Positions 26,242 to 35,902 of a stretch of DNA of 64,000 nt are shown here, one piece after another; the stretch's first letter is position 1, and every line of letters begins with the position of its first letter. Both the position numbers and the translations under genes were made by a program. The DNA is from JABDMH01 sp965223105 (GTDB lineage: Bacteria; Bacteroidota; Bacteroidia; Chitinophagales; Saprospiraceae), in assembly GCA_965223105.1 (NCBI GenBank), contig OZ244987.1, positions 7,192,001 through 7,256,000 on the forward strand, read 5' to 3'. The notes under the pieces are model-generated. The model did no database searches, had not been told where the DNA came from, and worked only from the letters and a program-made list of their open reading frames with translations.

Positions 26242-27048
26242 CTAGCTTTTTTTTATCAAATGGAGTAAAAAGTGGTCAGCGAATGGGGCCGTGAAGGGAA
26301 AGAACTGCATGCTGTAATCAATGGATTCCAGGATCTTGAGTAAAGCGCTCTTTCCATCGAATTTTGCTGCCAAATAGGATGGTGGAATAGCCAGACCTAT
26401 CGGTTTGAGGCCTGCCTGCTTGAATGATGTAAAAGATTTGGCAAAACCCCTGGGTGTGTGGTACCACACCTCCAACACTTCTTCAGCAATGTGAGTCTGC
26501 AGGGATTGTGATGACCATCTCCTAAAGATCTTTCGGGGATTTCCTTTGAAGAGGTAGTATAATGATTCCCATAGGCAAAGCGGCGACATGAGGACCACAA
26601 TCAGGTGACCTCCGGGTTCCAGGGCCAGACTACAGCGATGGTTCAGCAAGGACAATAGTTGCGGAGGCATCAAGTTCAGCACTCCAAAATTTGAGAAGAT
26701 CAGATCATATGAATCACCGTCATCGGTTTGGATCCATCCAGCCAAATCTTGTTCCTGAGCGGCAAATAGCTTATCTCCCCTTGGTTTTTGTCTTATTTTT
26801 TCCCTAGCAAGAGCCACCATCTGTGATGAAGCATCAAATGCTTTGACCTGTAATCCTTTGTCTACTAAGAAGGCAGCATCTTCTCCCGTACCGCATCCAA
26901 GCTCTAAAACATTTTTGATCGGATATTGAGAAATGGCCTTATTGAGATATTTCCAGACCTGCTTGCGTTGCAGGCGCCCCACATCTGTATTTGTAAACAC
27001 CTCGTCATAAGATGAAGCCAAAGCATCAAAGCCATGGGTCACTTTCAT
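26242..27048 (-). CDS. Class I SAM-dependent methyltransferase
   Basis: A 268-residue methyltransferase. NVLELGCGTGEDAAFL at about residues 44-59 is the SAM-binding glycine loop, VKAFDASSQMVALA is motif II, and LIFSNFGVLNL near 132 is the post-II strand. The C-terminal half (about 150-268) is longer and hydrophobic (LESLYYLF, FPFTAPFADHFLLHLIK), so the substrate could be lipid-like or membrane-near. Its start overlaps the stop of the radical SAM gene by 4 bases, so the two act in one pathway. A second radical SAM plus methyltransferase pair at 34502-36621 mirrors this arrangement. The specific substrate is unknown. Confidence 0.8.
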   Translation of the reverse strand: MKVTHGFDALASSYDEVFTNTDVGRLQRKQVWKYLNKAISQYPIKNVLELGCGTGEDAAFLVDKGLQVKAFDASSQMVALAREKIRQKPRGDKLFAAQEQDLAGWIQTDDGDSYDLIFSNFGVLNLMPPQLLSLLNHRCSLALEPGGHLIVVLMSPLCLWESLYYLFKGNPRKIFRRWSSQSLQTHIAEEVLEVWYHTPRGFAKSFTSFKQAGLKPIGLAIPPSYLAAKFDGKSALLKILESIDYSMQFFPFTAPFADHFLLHLIKKS

Positions 27049-28496
27049 GAAGAGATATGGGACTTTTCCAGACGAGATAGGATGAAACGGTCGATCAATG
27101 CGGCAGGGGCATAGTAGAAGATCATGAAAATATTGGGTTTAGCCAGCCAACGTTGTGCGCCTTTCAATCTTGAAAGGATCTGGTGGGTACGAAATAGTTT
27201 GTGAACGTATCGATGCAGCCTCCGGTAGTACCTTTGACTGAAGGTTCCTTCATACATCATGGCTAGATCATCACTGTCAACCCAATTCTTCTTTTCGGCC
27301 ATTTGTGCCTTGACCCGCTCGAAAAAGCCAGTACCGGGAAGAGGGTAGGAAATCGAAACACCGATATCGGCAGGCATCAGCTGTAAAAGCATATCAATGG
27401 TCGCCTGAATATCTTCTTTTGTTTCACCCAAATAACCAAATTGTAGAAAAAACCCTACTTGCACCCCTTTTTCCTTCAGCAATTCAGTAGCCCGGTGAAT
27501 TTGTTCTACTGTAGTACCTTTATCCATGGCATCAAGGATTTTTTGCGAACCCGATTCAGCACCAACCCACACCGTCTCAATACCAGCTGCCACCAAAGCA
27601 TCGATGGTGTCCGACTCCAACAACAAGTCTACACGAGATTGGATCTTAAAAGCAAAGTGTAGCCCATGCCGTTGTACCAATCGACTGAAGGCTTGAACCC
27701 AACCTGGTTTAAGACCAAAGATATCATCGCACACCCAGAAGTGCCGGGCACCGTAAGTGTTGATGAGAAAGTCGATTTCTTGAATCACTCTTTCTGGTGA
27801 GCGGCTGTTGTAACGATTGCCGTATATCGGCTTTGCACACCAATTGCACTTAAACGGACATCCCCTTGTCGTGGCAATATTCAGGGAAAAGTAACCGTGA
27901 TGTTTCTGCCATAGGTCTCGATAAAGGGCCATGTCAACCAAATGCCAGGCTGGATCAGGTAAGACATCTAGATCTCGCAATACCGGCCGGGATTCGGTTC
28001 TGACCACCTCTTCATTGGACCCACTGTAAGCAATCCCCTTGACCTGATTTATTTGCTGGTTTGTACTTAACCGTTTGATGAGTTCGCGCAGGGTCTCTTC
28101 ACCTTCACCAATGATCACGTAATCTGCACCTGCCGAAAGATAGGTTCCATAGTGATCTGTCGCATCTGAACTGTGGCAAATGGTGACGCATCCTAATTGC
28201 TTAGCCTTCCCAATCAGTTGGAAAACGGCATCACGCATCGCCGTCAAGCACATTTTGGTGAGGTAATTAAAACCATCGTCATACACGATGAAGTAGTCTG
28301 GCCTGAGGTAAGACAAATAGTCCAAACATCGAGCCGGACCAGGGAGCAAATTATTGTCGACGAAAGTCAAGTCATGCTCCATCTGCTCTAATACGGAGGC
28401 TGCATATAAGGTGCCTAGCGGAGGGTAGGGTTGCTTAGTATGCCATTGTTTGGCATCGAGTGGATAGAAATAGCCATTACAAAGTAAGATCTTCAT
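27045..28496 (-). CDS. B12-binding-domain radical SAM protein (copy 1)
   Basis: A 483-residue enzyme. Residues of about 1-160 form a cobalamin-binding-type Rossmann domain (YPPLGTLYAASVLEQ, GADYVIIGEGEETLRELI). The radical SAM domain starts with the 4Fe-4S motif RGCPFKCNWCAKP near residue 210 (Cys-x3-Cys-x2-Cys), followed by ERVIQEIDFL, WVGAESGSQKILDAMDKG and GFFLQFGYLGETKEDI. The C-terminal 90 residues are basic and partly hydrophobic. Such enzymes methylate or rearrange unactivated carbons of lipids, sugars or cofactors. It is a clear paralogue of the protein at 34502-35902. It overlaps both its neighbours by 4 bases (nucleotidyltransferase before it, methyltransferase after it). Confidence 0.85.
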   Translation of the reverse strand: MKILLCNGYFYPLDAKQWHTKQPYPPLGTLYAASVLEQMEHDLTFVDNNLLPGPARCLDYLSYLRPDYFIVYDDGFNYLTKMCLTAMRDAVFQLIGKAKQLGCVTICHSSDATDHYGTYLSAGADYVIIGEGEETLRELIKRLSTNQQINQVKGIAYSGSNEEVVRTESRPVLRDLDVLPDPAWHLVDMALYRDLWQKHHGYFSLNIATTRGCPFKCNWCAKPIYGNRYNSRSPERVIQEIDFLINTYGARHFWVCDDIFGLKPGWVQAFSRLVQRHGLHFAFKIQSRVDLLLESDTIDALVAAGIETVWVGAESGSQKILDAMDKGTTVEQIHRATELLKEKGVQVGFFLQFGYLGETKEDIQATIDMLLQLMPADIGVSISYPLPGTGFFERVKAQMAEKKNWVDSDDLAMMYEGTFSQRYYRRLHRYVHKLFRTHQILSRLKGAQRWLAKPNIFMIFYYAPAALIDRFILSRLEKSHISS

Positions 28497-29467
28497 ACCA
28501 GCGAAAGCGAGCGGATCCGCACTCCATGTAGTTTTTCAAACTCATCGATGGCATAGCGGTACTTTCGCAGCACGCGATCCTGAAAATTATGTGGATGATG
28601 TTTGGATACGTAGCTTCTCGACTTAATGGCCAGATCAAAGGTTTCGCTGTCCATCCACACGAATTTTTTGGTCCAATAGCGCAGCGTACGTTTAAAGCAT
28701 AGGGTCTCCAGCCGATCTCCGATCTTTCCCGACAAGTACCTTTCAATCCTCTGTCTGAATGGTTGGATTGGAAAAGGATGCGCTTGTGCAATTTTCTTGG
28801 GGTAGTGAGGATAATAGCCATCTACCCAGTTGTTTGCTTGACGAAACCGATCGTACAATTTGGATCCATAAGCAGGTCTCAAGGTAACCACCTCCGTAGC
28901 AGTAAATAAGTTTTTCTCGTCGATTTGCAGATGATGATCATCAATGAAGTAATTGACACAAAAGAACTTCCTTGAGTTTAAGAGGAAGATCTTTTTGTAA
29001 AGTACAAGCAGAGTACGGGCTAACCAGAGCCTCCCCTGCTGGGTAATGATAAAGAAATCCACGTCACTATCGGTATGCATGAGGCCTTTTGCGAAAGTCC
29101 CACTAAAAAAGACCGCCCGCACAAAGGGGAACATGGTCACCAACTTCGCTCGCCTCATAGCCTTACTTTCCAGTTTTTTGGCGCGTTGATTGGCTACCTT
29201 CCGTCGCTTGATCCAATCCGGTCTGTGTTTGATGAGATAGTATCCCTCAATGTGCCGCAGCAATCCAAGATCAATGAGCAATGTCAGTGAATCTTCAATG
29301 TTTTGCCTGTTGGCCTGCGGGTGATTTGTGCTATAACATATCTCATCAAGCGTCATAGGGAAGGCAAACACTTCATGATAGAGGAGTGTATGAATGATTT
29401 TCTGTTGTAGGGTCGATAGATGAATCTCTGAATCGACCAGATGCTTATTTCTTAAAAGCATAGTCAC
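28493..29467 (-). CDS. Nucleotidyltransferase-domain protein
   Basis: A 324-residue protein. Residues of about 15-105 look like a winged-helix or helical region (LQQKIIHTLLYHEVFAFPMTLDEI). A minimal Pol-beta-type nucleotidyltransferase domain follows, with FFSGTFAKGLMHTDSDVDFFII near residues 116-137, where GTFAKG and the DSDVDFF Asp pair are the catalytic signature. The rest is basic and helical. This architecture is often seen beside radical SAM and polysaccharide genes in Bacteroidota, but the nucleotide acceptor is unknown. It is the first gene of the operon, reads away from the ligase gene at 29536, and its stop overlaps the radical SAM start by 4 bases. Confidence 0.75.
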   Translation of the reverse strand: MTMLLRNKHLVDSEIHLSTLQQKIIHTLLYHEVFAFPMTLDEICYSTNHPQANRQNIEDSLTLLIDLGLLRHIEGYYLIKHRPDWIKRRKVANQRAKKLESKAMRRAKLVTMFPFVRAVFFSGTFAKGLMHTDSDVDFFIITQQGRLWLARTLLVLYKKIFLLNSRKFFCVNYFIDDHHLQIDEKNLFTATEVVTLRPAYGSKLYDRFRQANNWVDGYYPHYPKKIAQAHPFPIQPFRQRIERYLSGKIGDRLETLCFKRTLRYWTKKFVWMDSETFDLAIKSRSYVSKHHPHNFQDRVLRKYRYAIDEFEKLHGVRIRSLSLV

Positions 29468-29535
29468 CTGTTTTCATGCGTTTAGGTGTGACTCGTTTTT
29501 GCTTAATTTACGCAAAATATTTACCATATGTGCGG

Positions 29536-31338
29536 ATGTCAATAACGCAAAAAGCTTTTATTCTCACTCTTTTTTGCCTAACACCACTGGTATACAGTCC
29601 GGCACTTCTGGACTATTTCCATCACAGTCGTTTTCTCTTCGCTTCGGGTGTCCTCCTGATATTTGGACTCCTATTTGCCGGTCAAGCTAACAAAATTGGT
29701 TCATTTCCAGTACATGCTGTTGACATCGTACTATGGCTATTTATCGCAACCAGTGCTGCTTCAATAGCCTGGGCGCATCAGCGAAGTGAGGCCTTGTTTT
29801 ATACCCAAAAATGGTTCGTGCTTGCCGGTACAATCTTTGGGGGTAAAATCATTTTTAGTCGGAATCGCCGAAGTGCCATTTCCTTTCTGCAGAAATGTAG
29901 TATAGCACTCACCCTTGTAATTATGGCTGTCGTTGGGTGGCATGTATTTAAGATCAGTAGTAGCGAGGGCTTTAGCAATCGTGCACTTTATCAACTCAAG
30001 GCAGTCTTTGGTCATAAATCGTTAATATCAGCCTATTTATTTTTACTCATTCCCCTTAATCTTCTCAATAGAAATCCGCTGAAAAACCAGGGCTCCTCTT
30101 GGTCTTATCTGGTGGTTCTAACCCAGGTAATTTTCATTGTCCTTTTACAGAGTCGGGCAATCTATCTGGCTCTGTTTACTTTCTTCATCATATGTGGTCT
30201 TTTTTTTTACCGAAACGGAATAAAATCTTACTCAAAGAAGGCAGTTAAAATACTGGGAGGTATGGTGTTGATTTTCTTGCTCGCAGGAATTTTTACCCAA
30301 CAATGGAATAATGACTTGGCTACTCGCCTCAATCCCCTGAATTATTTCGAATCGCAAACGGCAAGTGAACGGAGATTTGTATGGTTCAAAACGCAGAGTC
30401 TGATTTTCGATCATCCCTTTACAGGGGTGGGTGCCGGCAACTGGAAAATCGAATTTCCGAAATTTGGGGTTGAGGGTGCCTACCGACTGCAAGATCAAAA
30501 TGTAATCTTCACCAGGGCGCACAATGATTTTTTAGAAATTCTTGCCGAATTGGGTGTGGGAGGCTTATTGCTTTATGCCTTATTTTTTGCAATCCCGGTT
30601 TTACTCTTGCTACGGCCCTCGCCAAAATACAGGTGGCAGCGCTCGATGCTACTCGGAGGCCTACTCGGCTTTGTCATCAGTTCACTTATTGATTTTCCGA
30701 AGGAACGCACTGAATTTTTAGTCATTCTGGGGTTTTATATGGCATTGGTGCCCGGTTATGTCAAGCCTACCCAATGGATCAATTTGGATGGTAATAAACT
30801 TCGCATGCTCTGGATATTTACCAGTGTTTTATTGATCGGTAATGTCTATGTGGGTTTACATCGTTATGTTGGTGAACACAAAATGCAACTTCTGTTAAAG
30901 GCAAGAGTAAAGCAACAATGGGTTGAAGTTGAAAGCTTGGCCAACGAGGCACAAAATCGGTGGCATAAGCTCGATCCCTCCGCTGTACCTATTTCTTTTT
31001 ATCGAGGTATCGCTCAATACAGCCAAAACAAACAGGATGAAGCGCTCACTTCTTTTTTAATGGCTTTAAATGACAATCCCTATAATTTTCATGTACTGAA
31101 TAATATTGGGACAGTAAAAGTAAGTCAAGGTAAATATCATGATGCCATGGAGTATCTCTATCGAGCGCTGCGAATTAATCCGAGGTTTGAAGACGCCCTG
31201 TTCAATTTATCGTATTGTTTGAATGCCCTGGGTAGACATAAAGAAGCTTTGGAGCAGGTTACATTAATTCCCCAAGAATCCGAAAAAAAACAACTTTTTA
31301 TCAGGGAGATTACAAAATCTATAGAAAATAGTGATTGA
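29536..31338 (+). CDS. O-antigen ligase/Wzy-like membrane protein with TPR tail
   Basis: A protein of about 600 residues. I prefer the ATG at 29536 over one at 29476, because it puts the first membrane helix (FILTLFCLTPLVY) at the N-terminus and leaves room for the divergent promoter. About 11-12 membrane segments follow, with the large periplasmic loop of the Wzy_C ligase family holding FDHPFTGVGAGNW near residue 295 and FTRAHNDFLEILAELGVGG near 330. The last 130 residues carry TPR repeats (LNNIGTVKVSQGKYHDAMEYL, ALFNLSYCLNALGRHKEAL). Likely role: polymerisation or transfer of a surface glycan in the inner membrane. The next gene, an SprB-repeat protein, starts 63 bases later. Confidence 0.82.
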   Translation: MSITQKAFILTLFCLTPLVYSPALLDYFHHSRFLFASGVLLIFGLLFAGQANKIGSFPVHAVDIVLWLFIATSAASIAWAHQRSEALFYTQKWFVLAGTIFGGKIIFSRNRRSAISFLQKCSIALTLVIMAVVGWHVFKISSSEGFSNRALYQLKAVFGHKSLISAYLFLLIPLNLLNRNPLKNQGSSWSYLVVLTQVIFIVLLQSRAIYLALFTFFIICGLFFYRNGIKSYSKKAVKILGGMVLIFLLAGIFTQQWNNDLATRLNPLNYFESQTASERRFVWFKTQSLIFDHPFTGVGAGNWKIEFPKFGVEGAYRLQDQNVIFTRAHNDFLEILAELGVGGLLLYALFFAIPVLLLLRPSPKYRWQRSMLLGGLLGFVISSLIDFPKERTEFLVILGFYMALVPGYVKPTQWINLDGNKLRMLWIFTSVLLIGNVYVGLHRYVGEHKMQLLLKARVKQQWVEVESLANEAQNRWHKLDPSAVPISFYRGIAQYSQNKQDEALTSFLMALNDNPYNFHVLNNIGTVKVSQGKYHDAMEYLYRALRINPRFEDALFNLSYCLNALGRHKEALEQVTLIPQESEKKQLFIREITKSIENSD

Positions 31339-31401
31339 GAATTAGTATCTCAGGTAAAAAGATTATAATTTGGATGATCTGATCATACAAGACTCTAGCC
31401 A

Positions 31402-33159
31402 TTGAAAATTAGCACTTACTCCACATTATTCACTTTTTTCTTTACCGCTGTCCAGGGTTTCGCTCAACTTTCCATTGATCCAAATACAGGTATGCTTGGG
31501 GAGTCATTTACTGTGACGGTAACCGGGACCAATACGACCTTCATGCAGGGCACAACCACCTGTGTCCAATTTAGTCAGGGCAATACGACCATTGAGCTGA
31601 GTGATGTCGCAGTTGATTCTGAAACGGAACTTTCAGGGACTTTAACGACCGGAGTGAATGCCCCGGAAGGCGCATACAATGTAAAAGTCTTTGTAGGGCC
31701 AAACTGTGATGGTACCGAATGGGACTGCGAGGATTGCTTTACCATTGTGGATTGTAATTTGTCGGCAGCGGCTCAGGCTACCGACATAACCTGCAATGGT
31801 GAAAGTGACGGTAGTGCCACAGTGGAGACGACTGGTGGCATGGACCCTGTTACGATCAGCTGGTCTAATAATATGATGGGGACGACCATCACCAATCTTG
31901 CTGCCGGCACCTATCAATATACGGTGGAAGATGCCGGCGGATGCCAGCAGACCGGTTCAGCAACGGTTAACGAACCGCCACCGTTAGAAGCCAGCATTGC
32001 CTCTACCACAGATGTTTCGTGCCATGGAGGCCAAGATGGAAGCATAGACCTAGACGCAACCGGTGGCACCGGTGCCTTGACTTTTATGTGGGATAATGGT
32101 GCAGGCGATGTTGAAGATCCCGAAGATTTGAGCAGTGGTACGTATACTGTAGAAGTCGCCGATGCCAACGGCTGCAGCACCGATGCTGAGGCAACGATCC
32201 AGGAACCTGATTCAATTTCGTTGACGGTGTCTGGCACTGATGAAACTTCCATGAATGCTTCTGATGGCACTGCTGCTGTTGCCGCAAGCGGTGGCATATT
32301 GCCCTATGGTTATTTGTGGAACACTGGTGACAACACGGACGCCCTCAGTGATCTCGCTGCTGGAATTTATACGGTGACTGTCACCGATGATAATGGTTGC
32401 ATTAAAATTGACTCGGTCATGGTTAATGCGTTCAATTGTGCCCTCTCAGCAACAACCATGGTGGCAGATGTTGATTGCCATGGTGATAGTACCGGCAACC
32501 TAGTTATAGAAGTAAGTGGAGCCACAGAACCGGTAAGCTTTTCCTGGGCTGGAGGAGATTTCGGGGGTATGCTGGATGATTTGCCAGCTGGAGCAGTCAG
32601 TGTTACCATCACCGATGGGGCCAATTGCTCAATCATCACGGCAGATACCATTCGTGAACCAGTGCCGCTTGAAATTGTGATTGACAGCACCAAGGGAGAC
32701 GAAGGAAGCATGAATGGCTTGATACTCAGTACAGTAACTGGAGGTACAGGATTGTTGACTTTTGCCTGGACCAGTGGTGGCAATGTCGTCGGTGTAGAAG
32801 AGGATCTAACGGGAGTGCCTGCAGGTACCTATGTGTTGGGAGTAACTGATGCCAATGGATGCATGGCCACCAGTGATAGTGTCGTCATAGATATGGTAAC
32901 TTCTACACTCGAGGATGCGTTTGGTGGCGAGGTGCAGCTCTTTCCCAATCCTACCCAGGGATCGATTTATTTGCAAAGCAGTCTGGATGATCAAGATATC
33001 GATGCGAGAGTGCGCCTCTATGATTTATCGGGTAAGATGATTGGTGGGGTTGAACTTCAAGATAATCGTCTGGATTTGAACCATTTGACCAGGGGCATTT
33101 ACCTGGCTGAATTCAGCATTAACCAGCGACCTTATTACACGAAGATCATTCGGCTTTAA
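31402..33159 (+). CDS. SprB-repeat protein with T9SS type A sorting tail
   Basis: A 585-residue surface protein begun at a TTG (31402), since that codon is followed directly by a good signal peptide (STLFTFFFTAVQGFAQ) and no ATG fits. After an N-terminal beta domain come about five SprB-like repeats from residue 120 to 490, each with a Cys-rich opening (DITCNGESDGSATV, DVSCHGGQDGSI, DVDCHGDSTGNL) and a GTYxxxVxDxxGC-type close. The last 80 residues are a type A T9SS tail (LFPNPTQGSIYL, then GIYLAEFSIN). It is exported by T9SS and anchored or released at the surface. SprB-type repeats are adhesin modules in gliding bacteria. It ends with a 14-base tail-to-tail overlap with the ligase gene at 33146. 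Confidence 0.82.
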   Translation: MKISTYSTLFTFFFTAVQGFAQLSIDPNTGMLGESFTVTVTGTNTTFMQGTTTCVQFSQGNTTIELSDVAVDSETELSGTLTTGVNAPEGAYNVKVFVGPNCDGTEWDCEDCFTIVDCNLSAAAQATDITCNGESDGSATVETTGGMDPVTISWSNNMMGTTITNLAAGTYQYTVEDAGGCQQTGSATVNEPPPLEASIASTTDVSCHGGQDGSIDLDATGGTGALTFMWDNGAGDVEDPEDLSSGTYTVEVADANGCSTDAEATIQEPDSISLTVSGTDETSMNASDGTAAVAASGGILPYGYLWNTGDNTDALSDLAAGIYTVTVTDDNGCIKIDSVMVNAFNCALSATTMVADVDCHGDSTGNLVIEVSGATEPVSFSWAGGDFGGMLDDLPAGAVSVTITDGANCSIITADTIREPVPLEIVIDSTKGDEGSMNGLILSTVTGGTGLLTFAWTSGGNVVGVEEDLTGVPAGTYVLGVTDANGCMATSDSVVIDMVTSTLEDAFGGEVQLFPNPTQGSIYLQSSLDDQDIDARVRLYDLSGKMIGGVELQDNRLDLNHLTRGIYLAEFSINQRPYYTKIIRL

Positions 33160-34429
33160 CCTCTATTGAGAGCGGGGAGCACATTACTGCCAAGGAAATC
33201 CAAAACAGCATGCTGACTTCCTCCTGGCTAAGAAAATTATTAAATATGCCAAGTCCAATAAATGTGACGGCAGAAATTGATCCGACCCATTGAATGGCCT
33301 GGTTTGACCGGTACGCAAGTAAAACGACTAATCCTGTCAACACTAGCCAGCTAATCATACCTGGTACTCCAGTTTCAGAGAGGGCTTTCAGAAAGTCCGA
33401 ATGAACACTTCCTCCTCTGCCTATTACACCTTCGGTGGGCTCGGTGACCGATATCCTGGTCATTTCCTCTGGCTTTTGGTAGGAGAAATATTCAAATTGG
33501 AATGTACCAGGACCAAACCCAAACAACGGTCGATGGGCAGCCATTCTGAATGCGCAACGATAACGGTTTTCTCGCTCAGCGATGCTTACGTCCTGTCGTA
33601 GATGGGTGATTGTACCGGTCAATGAACGGATCGTGGAACCTCGTTGACTGATGGTGGTTTCAAATGACAGCACAACCGGGATGACCAATACTGCAGAGAT
33701 GATCAGTGCAGGAATGGCCAACTTGAATCTTGATTTCAAGATTCCCAACAAGGTAAGTGTTCCCAAAAGAGCCAGCCAACTACCCCTTGAGAAGGAGAGG
33801 AATATGGCTAATGGTGTGGCGAGGATTCCCGTGATCCCAAGTTTTTTCCCAAGACCTGACCTTTGATCTTGCTTTAAGAACCAAAACCAAGGCAGGAGCA
33901 TAGCGAAATAGGCACCGTAGTGGGTGTGATCCCGGAAGAAAGGAAGTGCTGCAATTTGGGCAGTGTCCGGCCGGAAGTTGTGAAGGCCATGATGGATCCA
34001 GATATAGATCATGAGAACCATGCTTGAAAGTCCGAGCAATTGAAAAAATGGTCTTACAATGGAAATCCCATCACGTTTATAGAGCGTAGTAAATCCAATG
34101 AAAAAAACATAAAAATGCAGCGAGTGTACAATAATCGATTTAAGGGATACAATCGGATGTGTAGAAAAAACCGTCGCGATAAAAGGCCATGCTACGAAAA
34201 ATAAAATAACTTGTCCATGGCGATTTCTGAATATGGATAATACCTCAGTATGCGCATGCCTTAGGATAAGTGTTGTATAGATGGCGCAAATGCCCAGTAT
34301 TGGCTCAGTAGGAATATTGATCTTATGATAGCCGACTGGCCATTCGAAAGAAAAAGGCATGGTCAAGGCCAAGAGTAGAAAATAAAACCGCAATTGTAAA
34401 TATAATTTATCCGTCTTCAAGCTAATCAC
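33146..34429 (-). CDS. O-antigen ligase (Wzy_C) family membrane protein
   Basis: A 427-residue inner-membrane protein with about 11 hydrophobic segments. The periplasmic loop motif AHRPLFGFGPGTFQFEYF near residue 300, followed by VHSDFLKALSETGVPGMISW near 350, is the O-antigen ligase/polymerase signature. It is shorter than the family member at 29536 and lacks the TPR tail. It presumably joins or polymerises lipid-linked glycan repeats; ligase and polymerase cannot be separated by sequence alone. It is divergent from the second radical SAM gene (72 bases between starts) and overlaps the SprB-repeat gene tail to tail by 14 bases. Confidence 0.8.
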   Translation of the reverse strand: MISLKTDKLYLQLRFYFLLLALTMPFSFEWPVGYHKINIPTEPILGICAIYTTLILRHAHTEVLSIFRNRHGQVILFFVAWPFIATVFSTHPIVSLKSIIVHSLHFYVFFIGFTTLYKRDGISIVRPFFQLLGLSSMVLMIYIWIHHGLHNFRPDTAQIAALPFFRDHTHYGAYFAMLLPWFWFLKQDQRSGLGKKLGITGILATPLAIFLSFSRGSWLALLGTLTLLGILKSRFKLAIPALIISAVLVIPVVLSFETTISQRGSTIRSLTGTITHLRQDVSIAERENRYRCAFRMAAHRPLFGFGPGTFQFEYFSYQKPEEMTRISVTEPTEGVIGRGGSVHSDFLKALSETGVPGMISWLVLTGLVVLLAYRSNQAIQWVGSISAVTFIGLGIFNNFLSQEEVSMLFWISLAVMCSPLSIEVKAE

Positions 34430-34501
34430 ATGGTTTCGCCAATATGAAAGTAATTAGAATGACGGAAAGAGTAAACGAAGCATCACCAAGGAAATCATGG
34501 G

Positions 34502-35902
34502 ATGACTAAAATAATATTATCACATGCTTACTTTATTGTGGAGGATTTGAAAGAGCAACAAATCATGAAGCCATATCCTCCACTGGGTCTGTTGTCCGTC
34601 TCAGCTTGGTTGGAGCAGGCTCACTTTCAGCACGAGGTATTAGACAGTACATTTATGACTGTATCGGCTTGGAAAGGCAAAGTGCGTTCGCAGGAGCCTG
34701 ATATTTTGGCTATGTACACAAATCTGATCACCAAGCCAAAATTGATTGAGTTGATGCAGTGGGTCCATACCATCTTACCGGAAACCAAAATCATTTTAGG
34801 AGGGCCTGATGTGACCTACAACATTGAAAATTATTTAGGAGCTGGGGCTGATTTTTTGGTCATAGGAGAAGGAGAGCAAACGCTGTTGGAGCTTATAGAG
34901 TCGATGACCTCGCAAGGTGATTTTTCTGAAATTAAAGGGATTGCCCTTAAAAATGGTGAAGGTAGGGTAGTTCGGACGGCGGCCAGACCTCACCTGCGGG
35001 ACCTAGATCTATTGCCCCTGCCCAATCGAAAGAAAATTGATCTCGATCTATACCTGGCGGCCTGGACAAAGACTCATGGTAAAAGTTCGATATCGTTATC
35101 TACGCAGAGAGGATGTCCCTATACTTGCAAATGGTGTAGTACTGCAGTTTATGGCCAGAGCTACCGGAGGCGTTCACCTCAATCGGTCGTTGATGAAATC
35201 AAGCATTTACTGGAAAAGTACGGTCCTGATCAGTTTTGGTTTGTCGATGATGTTTTTACCATCAGTCACAAATGGCTTCAAGCATTCCGGGACCAGCTCA
35301 AAGCGACAGGTGTCCGGATTTCCTTTGAATGCATTAGCCGCGCTGATCGATTAAATGAGGACATTCTTGACGTTCTGTCAGACATGGGTTGCTTTCGAAT
35401 TTGGATTGGTGCGGAGAGTGGATCGCAAAGAATATTGGATGCCATGGACCGGAGAGTTGAGGCCGGCCAGGTGAAGAAGATGATTAAGGGAGCTAAAGAT
35501 CGAGGAATCCAAGCGGGAACATTTATTATGCTGGGCTACCCAGGCGAAACAGAGGAAGATATCAAGGAAACCGTTGAATACCTAAAGGCATCAGATCCTG
35601 ATCATTTTACCATTACGCTTGCCTATCCTATAAAAGGTACTGATCTATATGCCCAAGTTGCTTCAGTGTTGAATAATCGTGAGGATTGGACTAAAACTAC
35701 CGATCGTGATCGAGATTTTCCACGCACTTATACTCGTAAATATTACGATTATGCGGTGCGCTGGGTCCATAATTCCGTTCACTTAAATAAACGGAAGCGA
35801 AAAGGGGGTATCTTGGGTTGGAGGTTGCTGCCCATAGCCGTAAAGGTCTGGTTGTCCAGAGCTGGAATGTATTGGTCTAGGGCAATGTCAATCAAATGGT
35901 GA
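34502..35902 (+). CDS. B12-binding-domain radical SAM protein (copy 2)
   Basis: A 466-residue paralogue of the protein at 27045-28496. An N-terminal cobalamin-type Rossmann domain (YPPLGLLSVSAWLEQ, GADFLVIGEGEQTLLELI) is followed by the Fe-S motif RGCPYTCKWCSTA near residue 203, then WIGAESGSQRILDAMDRR and GTFIMLGYPGETEEDI. The end is strongly basic (HLNKRKRKGG). The likely chemistry is radical methylation or rearrangement, as for copy 1. The two copies differ throughout but keep the same landmarks in the same order. It overlaps the methyltransferase gene at 35896 by 7 bases, the same partnership as copy 1 with 26242. Confidence 0.85.
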   Translation: MTKIILSHAYFIVEDLKEQQIMKPYPPLGLLSVSAWLEQAHFQHEVLDSTFMTVSAWKGKVRSQEPDILAMYTNLITKPKLIELMQWVHTILPETKIILGGPDVTYNIENYLGAGADFLVIGEGEQTLLELIESMTSQGDFSEIKGIALKNGEGRVVRTAARPHLRDLDLLPLPNRKKIDLDLYLAAWTKTHGKSSISLSTQRGCPYTCKWCSTAVYGQSYRRRSPQSVVDEIKHLLEKYGPDQFWFVDDVFTISHKWLQAFRDQLKATGVRISFECISRADRLNEDILDVLSDMGCFRIWIGAESGSQRILDAMDRRVEAGQVKKMIKGAKDRGIQAGTFIMLGYPGETEEDIKETVEYLKASDPDHFTITLAYPIKGTDLYAQVASVLNNREDWTKTTDRDRDFPRTYTRKYYDYAVRWVHNSVHLNKRKRKGGILGWRLLPIAVKVWLSRAGMYWSRAMSIKW

